DNA from: Chitinophagaceae bacterium UBA1953
GTDB taxonomy: Bacteria; Bacteroidota; Bacteroidia; Chitinophagales; Chitinophagaceae
Reading direction: 5' to 3'
Assembly: GCA_002336115.1 (NCBI GenBank)
Contig: DDEN01000002.1
Coordinates: 1-32,022 of the forward strand
Length of the DNA: 32,022 bases
Position numbers and translations under genes: made by a program. The notes under the pieces are model-generated. The model saw nothing but the letters and a program-made list of their open reading frames with translations, was not told the origin of the DNA and made no database searches. Below, one piece after another: positions 8,071-14,709 of this stretch (position 1 is the stretch's first letter; each line of letters starts with the position of its first letter).

Positions 8071-9051
8071 ATGAAAATTTTAGTTACAGGAGCTGCGGGA
8101 TTTATTGCATCGGGTTTGGTGCACAAACTTGCACAACAGGGGCATGAAGTACATGCCATGGTACGAAATGTAAACAAAGCACAACATCTTCAGCATCCCA
8201 ATGTAAAATTATTTAACGGCGATATTAATGATGTTGATTCTATACAAACAGCAGTAAAAGATTGTAACCAGGTATATCATATTGCAGCGTATGCACGTAT
8301 GTGGGCAAAAGACAGGAACGAGTTCTTTAAAGTAAACCTTGAAGGAACAAAGAACATGCTCAATGCTGCTGCACAAAACGGTGTTTCAAAATTTGTATTC
8401 ACCAGCAGTACTGGTGTGCTTGGTGCAACGCCTGGTAAGGTAATGACAGAAGCTGATCCACGTACATCTGAGTTTGATAACGATTATGAATACAGTAAAC
8501 ACCTGGCTGAAGAAGAAGTACGTTCATTTGCTGCCAATGGATTGAATGCGGTCATTGTAAATCCATCAAGAGTATATGGTCCCGGTCCGCTTTCTTATAG
8601 TAATGCCGTTTCAAAAATGATCATCCAGGCATTGAAAGGAAAACGGGTAGTGGTGCCGGGCGGAAATGCAGTGGGTAATTATGCATTTGTAACCGATGTC
8701 GTTAACGGGCATATCAAAGCAATGGAAAACGGTGTGAGCGGTGAACGTTATATTCTTGGTGGCGAAAACATCAGCTATCTTGAATTTCTTGATGTGGCGA
8801 AAAGTCACCTGGGCGAATTTAAATCGTTGCGGCTTTCATTACCTGTTATGAAACTTGCAGGAAATATTGAACTGCTTCGTGCAAAGCTCACCAATACCTT
8901 TCCTGCTATTACACCAAAAATGCTGGGACGTTATTTTGTTGATGCTACTTATTCATCACAAAAAGCAGAAAAGGAAATTGGCTATGTAATTACACCGTTC
9001 AGCGAAGGAATTGGACAAACCATTCAATACATCAGGCAAAACCTGTTGTAA
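8071..9051 (+). CDS. NAD-dependent epimerase/dehydratase family protein (DFR/HpnA-like extended SDR)
   Basis: A 326-residue extended short-chain dehydrogenase/reductase. GAAGFIASG (residues 7-15) is the Rossmann GxxGxxG, and VYHIAAYARMW follows the cofactor sheet. FTSSTGVLG gives the active-site Ser/Thr region, and YEYSKHLAEEEV gives Tyr-xxx-Lys, so the catalytic set is intact. Overall it resembles dihydroflavonol reductase-like and hopanoid-associated HpnA-like enzymes, but no hopanoid genes are nearby and I do not assign a substrate. The ATG at 8071 puts the Rossmann fold at the very N-terminus as expected; an upstream in-frame ATG at 8047 would overlap the preceding gene. It is in the middle of the operon. 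Confidence 0.87.
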   Translation: MKILVTGAAGFIASGLVHKLAQQGHEVHAMVRNVNKAQHLQHPNVKLFNGDINDVDSIQTAVKDCNQVYHIAAYARMWAKDRNEFFKVNLEGTKNMLNAAAQNGVSKFVFTSSTGVLGATPGKVMTEADPRTSEFDNDYEYSKHLAEEEVRSFAANGLNAVIVNPSRVYGPGPLSYSNAVSKMIIQALKGKRVVVPGGNAVGNYAFVTDVVNGHIKAMENGVSGERYILGGENISYLEFLDVAKSHLGEFKSLRLSLPVMKLAGNIELLRAKLTNTFPAITPKMLGRYFVDATYSSQKAEKEIGYVITPFSEGIGQTIQYIRQNLL

Positions 9052-9071
9052 TTGCCATAAAATAAACACAA

Positions 9072-9875
9072 GTGACAACCGAAACCTACACGCTTATTAC
9101 CGGGGCCAGTTCGGGCTTTGGTAAATCGCTGGCGCTGGAGTGTGCATCAAGAAAAATGAATCTTATTCTGGTTTCTTTGCCAAGTGAAAGGCTGAAAGAA
9201 CTCGCTAGTATCATTCGTGAAAAATATGGCGTAAATGTTACAGCCATTGAAAAAGATCTTTCAACTGAAGATGGCTGTTATTCATTATATACAGAAGTAA
9301 CACAACAAAATCTGCATGTAAGTACACTCATAAACAATGCAGGTGTTGGCAGTACATTTTATTTTTATGAGGGAGATACCGGTTTTTTTGAAAAGCAGGT
9401 AAAACTGAATGTACTTGCTACAACATTACTTACCCGGTTGTTTCTGCCGTTACTTCAACAGCATCGTCATGCTTATATTTTAAATGTAAGCAGCTTGTCG
9501 TGTTTTTTCTACCTGCCACGAAAATCGGTATATGGAAGTACAAAGGCATATATTTATTATTTATCCCGCACATTGAGGAAAGAATTAAAACCGTTTGGTA
9601 TATCAGTCAGTGTTATTTGCCCCGGGGGCATGAACACTAATGCAGTAGTAACACAGGTAAACCAAAGTGGAACATGGTTTGCACGCAACTCTGCAATGGA
9701 GCCCGATACGGTGGCCGCCGTTGCCATTAAAGGAATGCTGAGAAAAAAGGAAGTGATTATTCCAGGCAGGCTGAATAAACTGTTTAAACTGCTTGATTAT
9801 GTAGTTCCTTCTCCGATTAAAAATATCGCTCAGCAATACCAAATGAAAAAGCTGAAGCGGAGTGATGTGGTTTGA
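9072..9875 (+). CDS. SDR family NAD(P)-dependent oxidoreductase
   Basis: A 267-residue classical SDR. TGASSGFGKSLA (residues about 8-19) is the cofactor motif, NNAG is present, LNVSSLS supplies the catalytic Ser, and YGSTKAY supplies Tyr-xxx-Lys. ICPGGMNTN follows. The start is a GTG at 9072: the next ATG would cut away the cofactor motif. It begins 20 bp after the epimerase stop and ends the operon. The nearest subfamily is DltE/YqjQ-like SDRs. The C-terminal stretch KKEVIIPGRLNKLFKLLDYVVP is typical of those and may be membrane-associated. The substrate is unknown. Confidence 0.87.
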   Translation: MTTETYTLITGASSGFGKSLALECASRKMNLILVSLPSERLKELASIIREKYGVNVTAIEKDLSTEDGCYSLYTEVTQQNLHVSTLINNAGVGSTFYFYEGDTGFFEKQVKLNVLATTLLTRLFLPLLQQHRHAYILNVSSLSCFFYLPRKSVYGSTKAYIYYLSRTLRKELKPFGISVSVICPGGMNTNAVVTQVNQSGTWFARNSAMEPDTVAAVAIKGMLRKKEVIIPGRLNKLFKLLDYVVPSPIKNIAQQYQMKKLKRSDVV

Positions 9876-9912
9876 ATGAAATTTCAGAAATACTAATTCA
9901 AAAAATTATTTA

Positions 9913-10221
9913 ATGAACCTATATAGTTACATCTTTTGTTTCAGAGGTGGAACTTACATTTCCCAAGTAAAGGCAGATAATGTTAAAATGAGTTTAAGAT
10001 TGTGGCCAAGAGAAGTTAAGGCAAGTGAGATTAAACATTTTGGCACGGAAGCTAAAAAACAAATAGTTAATCAGGCTTCATCTGATACTCCATCTTTATT
10101 AGAAGGATTAAGTAACGTTTTGTATTCCGATTTTAAAAAATTTACGGGGCTTTTTTATTTTTATTACAAAGTCCCCTTCACCATTCCTCCATCAACTGTA
10201 ATAGTTTGCCCGGTAATATAA
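9913..10221 (+). CDS. Small hypothetical protein, possibly 3'-eroded
   Basis: A 102-residue ORF starting MNLYSYIFCFRGGTYISQVKA. The first ~70 residues have a balanced, protein-like composition. The FRGGTYISQV segment resembles, from memory only, small Bacteroidota proteins of about 90 residues. After about residue 70 the translation becomes Phe/Tyr rich and runs 58 bp into the convergent SDR gene (stop at 10164). That suggests the original 3' end has been altered, for example by a frameshift. There is no signal peptide. The function is unknown, and a chance ORF is not excluded. Confidence 0.45.
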   Translation: MNLYSYIFCFRGGTYISQVKADNVKMSLRLWPREVKASEIKHFGTEAKKQIVNQASSDTPSLLEGLSNVLYSDFKKFTGLFYFYYKVPFTIPPSTVIVCPVI

Positions 10222-10949
10222 CGGCTTTGTTTGCTTAAAAGCCACACAGCAAGCGAAGCAAAATCATCTGCTTCACCCAAAGCTCCAACCGGAATCTGGT
10301 TAATTGCAGCCTGCTTAACTTCTTCAAAAGGCAAACCCGTCTGCTCGCTTTTTTTTACATACAACCTGTCAATAGCAGGTGTGTTATGACTACCCGGACC
10401 AAGTATATTTAACGTAACACCACTGCGGGCAATTTCCTGGCTTAATGTTTTAACCATTCCCACAACAGCCAAACGCAATGAATTACTAAGCACTAAATTT
10501 TCAATGGGTTGTTTTACGCTTGAACTTTCAACAAAAACCAATCGCCCGTAACCAGCTTTCATCATTGAAGGAACAAACGCCTGTGTAAGCTCCACTTTCC
10601 ATCGTAGTATTTTCTGGTAAGCATCATCCCAATCTTCAAGTACTGTTTCCAAAACCATTTTAGCGGGCGGGCCACCGGCATTCACCAGCATACCATGCAA
10701 TTGGCGATTGCCAACAACGGTTTTTAACTTTTCAATAGTTACATGCTGTGTAAGGTCGCCTTCAACAATTTCTGCTAATGGTTCATGAACGTAGAGCTGC
10801 AGCAGTTTTTCTTTGCCCCTTGCCACAACAATTACGTTTGCTCCTTCCCTAATTAATGCAAGAGCTACTGCTTTGCCAAAGCCGCTTGTTGCACCACCAA
10901 CAATAAATAACTGACTGTTCAATTCAAGATTCATAAAAATTTTTTTCAT
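10164..10949 (-). CDS. SDR family oxidoreductase lacking the canonical Tyr-xxx-Lys
   Basis: A 261-residue FabG-like SDR. VGGATSGFGKAVA (about residues 17-29) binds the cofactor, LVNAGGPP matches the NAG motif, VESSS contains the usual catalytic Ser region, and the end ITGQTITVDGGMVKG is a typical SDR terminus. The Tyr-xxx-Lys position reads VLSNSLRLAVVG, so Leu154 and Leu158 stand where Tyr and Lys are expected, followed by Arg159. A subfamily with SNSLRxxxxG is known among SDRs, so this is probably inherited rather than recent decay, but the usual reduction chemistry cannot be assumed. It lies 56 bp downstream of adk on the same strand, behind a hairpin. Its 3' end overlaps the small convergent ORF. 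Confidence 0.85.
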   Translation of the reverse strand: MKKIFMNLELNSQLFIVGGATSGFGKAVALALIREGANVIVVARGKEKLLQLYVHEPLAEIVEGDLTQHVTIEKLKTVVGNRQLHGMLVNAGGPPAKMVLETVLEDWDDAYQKILRWKVELTQAFVPSMMKAGYGRLVFVESSSVKQPIENLVLSNSLRLAVVGMVKTLSQEIARSGVTLNILGPGSHNTPAIDRLYVKKSEQTGLPFEEVKQAAINQIPVGALGEADDFASLAVWLLSKQSRYITGQTITVDGGMVKGTL

Positions 10950-10959
10950 TACAAATGAA

Positions 10960-10980
10960 AGCCCATCGTTGCGATGGGCT
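10960..10980 (-). terminator. Hairpin after adk (terminator-like)
   Basis: A perfect 9-bp stem AGCCCATCG/CGATGGGCT with a 3-nt loop lies 25 bp beyond the adk stop and just before the SDR start. On the minus strand a mixed T-rich stretch rather than a pure T-run follows, so it may attenuate rather than fully terminate. Confidence 0.55.
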
Positions 10981-11005
10981 TGAAATACTTTCTACAATAA
11001 GGCAC

Positions 11006-11590
11006 TTAATCAGCATTCATGTGGCTATCGATCTGCTCACAGATTAATGCAAAAATTTCATCAATACTTCCTTCGCCTTTTACTTCAGCCAGTTTATCAA
11101 ACTGTTTGTAGTACTCAGCAACAACTGAAGTTTTTTTATGATATTCCACAATCCTTGCACGGATCACTTCTTCGTTTGTATCATCACTTCGGCCACTGGT
11201 TAATCCACGGTTAAGTAACCGTTTTACCAGTTCTTCTTCCGTAACAAGCAAAGAAATCATGGCGTTGATCTGTGTGCCTTTCAGCTTCAGTAATTTATCC
11301 AGTGCTTCGGCCTGTGCAGTTGTGCGTGGAAATCCATCAAACAAAAAACCTTTTGCATCCGGGTTTGCTTCAAGCGAAGAGCTAATCATTCCTATCACCA
11401 CTTCATCAGGCACAAGTTGCCCTTTGTCCATTAATTTTTTTGCTTCCATTCCAAGTGGTGTCTGAGCAGCAATTTCGCTTCGTAGTATATCGCCGGTACT
11501 TAAATGTTTTAAACTATACTTTTCTATAAGGCGTTCGCTTTGTGTGCCTTTTCCGCTACCGGGAGGGCCAAACAAGATCAGATTAAACAT
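11006..11590 (-). CDS. adk: Adenylate kinase
   Basis: A 194-residue cytosolic enzyme that interconverts ATP + AMP and 2 ADP. LFGPPGSGKGTQ (residues 6-17) is the P-loop, HLSTGDILRSEI binds AMP, LFDGFPRT is the conserved Asp-Gly-Phe-Pro-Arg segment, and NRGLTSGRSDDTNEEVIRARI covers the lid. The lid is short and has no Zn-binding cysteines, so this is the short-type enzyme. Length and motifs are complete. It is transcribed divergently from msrB; no convincing promoter was found in the 210-bp gap. Confidence 0.97.
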   Translation of the reverse strand: MFNLILFGPPGSGKGTQSERLIEKYSLKHLSTGDILRSEIAAQTPLGMEAKKLMDKGQLVPDEVVIGMISSSLEANPDAKGFLFDGFPRTTAQAEALDKLLKLKGTQINAMISLLVTEEELVKRLLNRGLTSGRSDDTNEEVIRARIVEYHKKTSVVAEYYKQFDKLAEVKGEGSIDEIFALICEQIDSHMNAD

Positions 11591-11800
11591 ACGTTACAGT
11601 CCTTGATTCAATTGTAAATATAAACAGCAAACATGAAAAAAGGCCATAAAAAAAGCGGGTTTTAAAAAAGCCATTTAAAAGCCGTGTTATTGATTTTTCG
11701 ATATACATAACTGATTTAAATGTTAAGAATTTGCAGAACATGTAAAACGGTTATGCCGGGCATTACAGCTTTTGTAACTTTAACCAACAATTGAAGGAAA

Positions 11801-12385
11801 ATGATGAGCAAACGATTATCAATCAAGAAAACGCATTTATTCACAGCTCTGGTATTATTTACTATGAGCAGTTGTAATGCACAACAATCTCAACCAAATA
11901 CAAAAAAAAATTCCATGAGTGAAGAGAAAAAAAACAATCCTGTTTATTCTAAAACCGATACATCAAAAATTGCAATGAGTGAAGATGAGTGGAAAAAAAT
12001 TCTTCCATCGGATGTGTATTACATCGCACGACAAAAAGGTACGGAGCGACCGTGGACAAGTAAGTTTGAAAAGTTTAATGAAGTGGGAACGTATTACTGT
12101 GCTGCATGTGGCAACCCCTTGTTTAAAAGCGATACCAAATTTGAAAGCGGTTGCGGCTGGCCAAGTTTTTATGAACCCATCAGCAAAGGATCGATTATTT
12201 ACACTCCCGATCACAGCCACGGAATGGACCGAACAGAAGTGCAGTGCGGCCGATGCAAGGCGCATCTTGGTCATGTGTTTGAAGATGGCCCGCCTCCTAC
12301 CGGTTTGCGTTACTGTATTAATGGTGTGATACTTGATTTTGAAAAAGCAAAAGAGGCGGAGAAGAACTACGGGAAGAAAGATTAA
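11801..12385 (+). CDS. msrB: Peptide-methionine (R)-S-oxide reductase MsrB, predicted lipoprotein
   Basis: A 194-residue enzyme that reduces methionine-R-sulfoxide in proteins. Residues 1-24 form a lipoprotein signal ending TMSSC, with Cys25 as the lipidated residue, so it acts in the periplasm or at a membrane surface. A Lys/Ser/Asn-rich linker to about 55 follows, then the SelR domain. Zn ligands are CAAC (100, 103) and CGRC (149, 152). Cys118 in SGCGWPSF is the probable resolving Cys, and Cys172 in LRYCINGV is catalytic. All key residues are present. Two ATGs are adjacent at 11801 and 11804. A strong hairpin terminator follows. Confidence 0.95.
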   Translation: MMSKRLSIKKTHLFTALVLFTMSSCNAQQSQPNTKKNSMSEEKKNNPVYSKTDTSKIAMSEDEWKKILPSDVYYIARQKGTERPWTSKFEKFNEVGTYYCAACGNPLFKSDTKFESGCGWPSFYEPISKGSIIYTPDHSHGMDRTEVQCGRCKAHLGHVFEDGPPPTGLRYCINGVILDFEKAKEAEKNYGKKD

Positions 12386-12406
12386 AAACACATCAAGTTT
12401 AAAAAG

Positions 12407-12436
12407 AAAATCCCCGACGTTATTGTCGGGGATTTT
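12407..12436. terminator. Bidirectional terminator between msrB and the convergent 12449-13360 gene
   Basis: The stem TCCCCGAC/GTCGGGGA with a 6-nt loop (GTTATT) is extended by AAAA on the left and TTTT on the right. It is T-tailed when read on either strand and lies between two converging genes. Confidence 0.9.
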
Positions 12437-12448
12437 TGTTGCAATGTA

Positions 12449-13360
12449 TTACGATGGTAATGGAACGAGTTGCATATTGAGTGTGGTGGACTGACCTAAT
12501 GTAACACTGACACCAGTTTGTGTTTTGTTGTTGTAGCCTGCAATGATTGTGAATGCAAGATTGTACGTGCCGGGTACAGGTATTTTAACGGTGTACTCAC
12601 CTATTGCATTTGATGTGGCTGTATAGGGCTGATCAACGACCTGTACTGTTACACCTGCAACCGGCTGATTGGTTTCGCTATCGGTTATGATTCCTGTAAC
12701 CTGTGTTGAAGATGTTGCAGCATCGAGTATAATGCGGTTTTGTTTGTATGCATTATAAAACTCAGGGTTATTTATTTTAAACTGCAATGCCACTTTATCC
12801 ATCTGCAGTTTTAATAATGAATCAGCATCTTTCATGAGGTTTTTGATTGCTTCGCTGTATGATGTGCGTTGTGCTACTGCATTGCGTGGTGTTGCAATGA
12901 TATCTGCATACGCTTGTGTTGCATCGGCAAGATCGCTTAATACTGTTGTTGTAAGACCATAGGGAGCCAAAGATGCAAGATGTGTGGTTGCAATGTTGTG
13001 TATGTTATTGCAATTGGGCACAACCATTTCGTCACGCATTTTTTTAAACCCGGTAGCGGTAAAATTTACCTGCTCTTTAAGTGTATTGTTGGATGTGGCT
13101 GCTGCATACGAAAACACTGCTGCGCTTACCTGCAATGCCAGATCGGTTGCAATTTGGCGTACCTGTGTTTTATCCATTGCCACACCTGTTATTGCTTTTG
13201 TTTCGTTTTGTACAGCATCTACAATATCGTTGTAGATACTGCGCAATGTTGTAACCTGCGTTGCAAATGCGGGAACTGTTGCAGTAATGGTTGTGTTAGC
13301 TTCGGCATGTGTAATTACTGCGTTGTACATGCTGAGTTTTGCTTCGTTACGAGCGTTCAT
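12449..13360 (-). CDS. Hypothetical Ala/Thr-rich helical protein with C-terminal carboxypeptidase-regulatory-like domain
   Basis: A 303-residue protein. Residues 1 to about 215 are rich in Ala, Thr, Asn and Val with helical character and no recognised family. Residues about 218-300 form a CarboxypepD_reg-like beta-sandwich: VTGIITDSETNQPVAGVTVQVV, then SNAIGEYTVKIPVPGTYNLAF and a TTLNMQLVPL end. Such domains are common in Bacteroidota surface proteins. No signal peptide is visible from the ATG at 13360, which is odd for such a domain; export by another route or a cytoplasmic role are both possible. It ends at the shared terminator and begins just downstream, in its own orientation, of the 21-bp repeat array. 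Confidence 0.75.
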   Translation of the reverse strand: MNARNEAKLSMYNAVITHAEANTTITATVPAFATQVTTLRSIYNDIVDAVQNETKAITGVAMDKTQVRQIATDLALQVSAAVFSYAAATSNNTLKEQVNFTATGFKKMRDEMVVPNCNNIHNIATTHLASLAPYGLTTTVLSDLADATQAYADIIATPRNAVAQRTSYSEAIKNLMKDADSLLKLQMDKVALQFKINNPEFYNAYKQNRIILDAATSSTQVTGIITDSETNQPVAGVTVQVVDQPYTATSNAIGEYTVKIPVPGTYNLAFTIIAGYNNKTQTGVSVTLGQSTTLNMQLVPLPS

Positions 13361-13441
13361 AAATGAAATTTTTGGTTATAAATTATTGTTTAAAACATTA
13401 AATTAATTTACATAAGACGTGGCTGCAATACCACTTTGTGG

Positions 13442-13903
13442 TAGTTTTTATGAACGTGCTGATTTGGGCAATAACAGTGTTTGTAATCTAATTGAAGTTG
13501 GTTATTTCTTTAGTGCAGATTACTGTTGACTTACTGCAGATATGGTTTTCTTTTCAGAAGTTCAGAATTTCTTTTCTATTGTTGCTTTTTGAGTTGTTGC
13601 AGATGCTTATTTCTTTGTTGCAGTTAGCTTTTGAACTGATGCGGTTGTTTGTTTCTTTACTGTAGTTGCTTATTTCTTCTTTGCAGATGGCTTTTTCTTT
13701 AATGTAAGCTGCCATTGCTTCAGTGTAAATTGCCGTTTCTTCATTGTGCGTGTTCGTTTCTTTACTGCACGCAGTCGTTTCTTTGATGTAAATGCTCATT
13801 TCTTTACTGCGGGATGCTGTTTCTTTAATGTAAGCGGCTATTTCTTCGATGTAATTATTCGTTTCCTGAATGTAAGTATCCATTTCTTTGATGTAAGAGG
13901 CTT
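13442..13903 (-). repeat. Tandem array of ~22 degenerate 21-bp units
   Basis: Units of exactly 21 bp repeat in register. Nineteen are clear, from 13505 to 13903, nearly all starting TTTCTT or TTGNNT on the plus strand with a central TGYAR. Three weaker units extend the phase to about 13442. There are no indels between units: every unit start falls on 13505 + 21n. In the minus-strand frame the unit encodes a heptad with consensus like YIKETxx. Confidence 0.85.
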
Positions 13904-13946
13904 CCGAACCGGGTGAAAATGATGTTTTTAGGTTTTTTTTGGACAA
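13554..13946 (-). CDS. Putative heptad-repeat protein encoded by the 21-bp array
   Basis: An open frame of up to 130 codons made almost wholly of 7-residue repeats: SYIKEMD, TYIQETN, NYIEEIA, AYIKETA, IYIKETT and so on, about 16 in a row, ending KEILNF. The Lys-Glu pair is the best-conserved part. Repeats become degenerate toward the C-terminus, and the DNA array continues past the stop codon. No ATG exists before the first repeat; the frame would need a TTG at 13946 or an ATG within the first repeat. No family is recognised. It may be a genuine charged helical-repeat protein, a decaying gene, or a minisatellite that happens to be open. Confidence 0.4.
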   Translation of the reverse strand: MSKKNLKTSFSPGSEASYIKEMDTYIQETNNYIEEIAAYIKETASRSKEMSIYIKETTACSKETNTHNEETAIYTEAMAAYIKEKAICKEEISNYSKETNNRISSKANCNKEISICNNSKSNNRKEILNF

Positions 13947-14000
13947 AATGGCTGTTTTTTATGCTACTACTTTGTTTGGCCAATTTTTCAGGGGAATTTT

Positions 14001-14247
14001 GTTGGCAGGGATGCCAACAAAGGCGTAATATCCTGAGTTGCAAACTGAGGATAGCGGGAAACTTTCTTGTTGCATTTAATTGCTGTATGTTCTTTTGTAT
14101 TGACACAAAAGAACCAAAAAGTCAAGATGGAACATATTACCCCCATGTTCCGTCGAAAGCCCTGATTAAGCTTTTGTACTGCTGTGGTTAACTGCTTCTG
14201 TAATTCTATTTGGGATTTTATGTGCAGCAGTTGGTGAATCTTGTTTT
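14001..14247 (+). repeat. Structured ~250-bp repeat, copy 1
   Basis: In order: hairpin GTTGGCA/TGCCAAC with loop GGGA (14001-14018); hairpin ATCCT-AGTT/AACT-AGGAT (14030-14052); a perfect 10-bp stem GTTCTTTTGT/ACAAAAGAAC (14089-14114) that competes with TTGAC/GTCAA (14100-14104 with 14121-14125); a 10-bp stem (14126-14135 with 14145-14154, one G-T pair); and the conserved box CCCTGATT. No coding content is evident. Confidence 0.8.
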
Positions 14248-14514
14248 GTTGGCAGGGATGCCAACCGTAATATCCTGAGTTGCAAACTGAGGATAGCGGG
14301 GGTACCTGAACTTAAGGCAGGCTTAAAAAAGTTCTCTTTTTCTTTTTGCTTGCCCAAAAAGAAAGAAAAAGGGCCCCGAAAACCAATATCCAGCATGGTT
14401 TTCGGAAAAACACCCTGATTGGGCTTTAGTGCAAAGTGGTGAATTGCTTTTGGAATTACATGTGCAGGTTAGGTGGGGCAGGTTGCAAGAGTTGTAACTG
14501 TGTGAAGTTATTTT
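14248..14514 (+). repeat. Structured ~250-bp repeat, copy 2
   Basis: The same order as copy 1, with changed stems. The first two hairpins are identical in sequence (14248-14265, 14272-14294) but sit 5 bp closer together. Next is CTTTTTG/CAAAAAG (14342-14361), competing with GCCC/GGGC (14352-14355 with 14371-14374). The perfect 10-bp stem CCGAAAACCA/TGGTTTTCGG (14376-14405) follows, then CCCTGATT. Its long stem shares no sequence with that of copy 1, yet keeps length and place. Confidence 0.8.
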
Positions 14515-14546
14515 GTTGGCAGGGATGCCAACAAAGGCGTAAACTT
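14515..14546 (+). repeat. Structured repeat, truncated copy 3
   Basis: Only the first hairpin (14515-14532) and the following AAAGGCGTAA are present; the second hairpin and the rest are missing. Confidence 0.75.
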
Positions 14547-14560
14547 CCACGCTTTGATGC

Positions 14561-14689
14561 AGATTGCTTCGGCACAAGGCAAACGCACAAGGCCTGCTTA
14601 CCCTCCTTGACGGATGCGATGGTGTTTTTTCTTACGAAGAATGATTATTCTTTTTTACGTCTTTGCGAGGAGGTACGACGAAGCAATCT
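14561..14689. repeat. ~129-bp element with 11-bp inverted ends
   Basis: The ends are AGATTGCTTCG (14561-14571) and its exact complement CGAAGCAATCT (14679-14689). The right part reads CTTTGCGAGG...ACGACGAAGCAATC, a motif I recall from dispersed intergenic repeats in many bacteria. It lies between the structured repeats and the 3' end of the methyltransferase gene and may be MITE-like. No ORF is evident. Confidence 0.65.
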
Positions 14690-14709
14690 ATATTATTACG
14701 AAGGAAGAT

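Noticed and set aside
12980..13366. Cysteine-rich plus-strand ORF of 128 codons, resembling a metal-binding protein
   Set aside because: It is the antisense of the Ala/Thr/Asn-rich coding region of 12449-13360; GCA/GCN and ACN codons read backwards give Cys/Gly. No start context or family match.
13442..13903. Possible CRISPR array
   Set aside because: The 21-bp units are directly adjacent without spacers and diverge throughout; no cas genes are nearby.
13855..14577. Minus-strand ORFs (13855-14106, 14166-14396, 14323-14577) with similar peptides containing PAILSLQLRIL
   Set aside because: The shared peptide is only the translation of the repeated hairpin DNA at 14030-14052 and 14272-14294; the frames have no other protein-like features.
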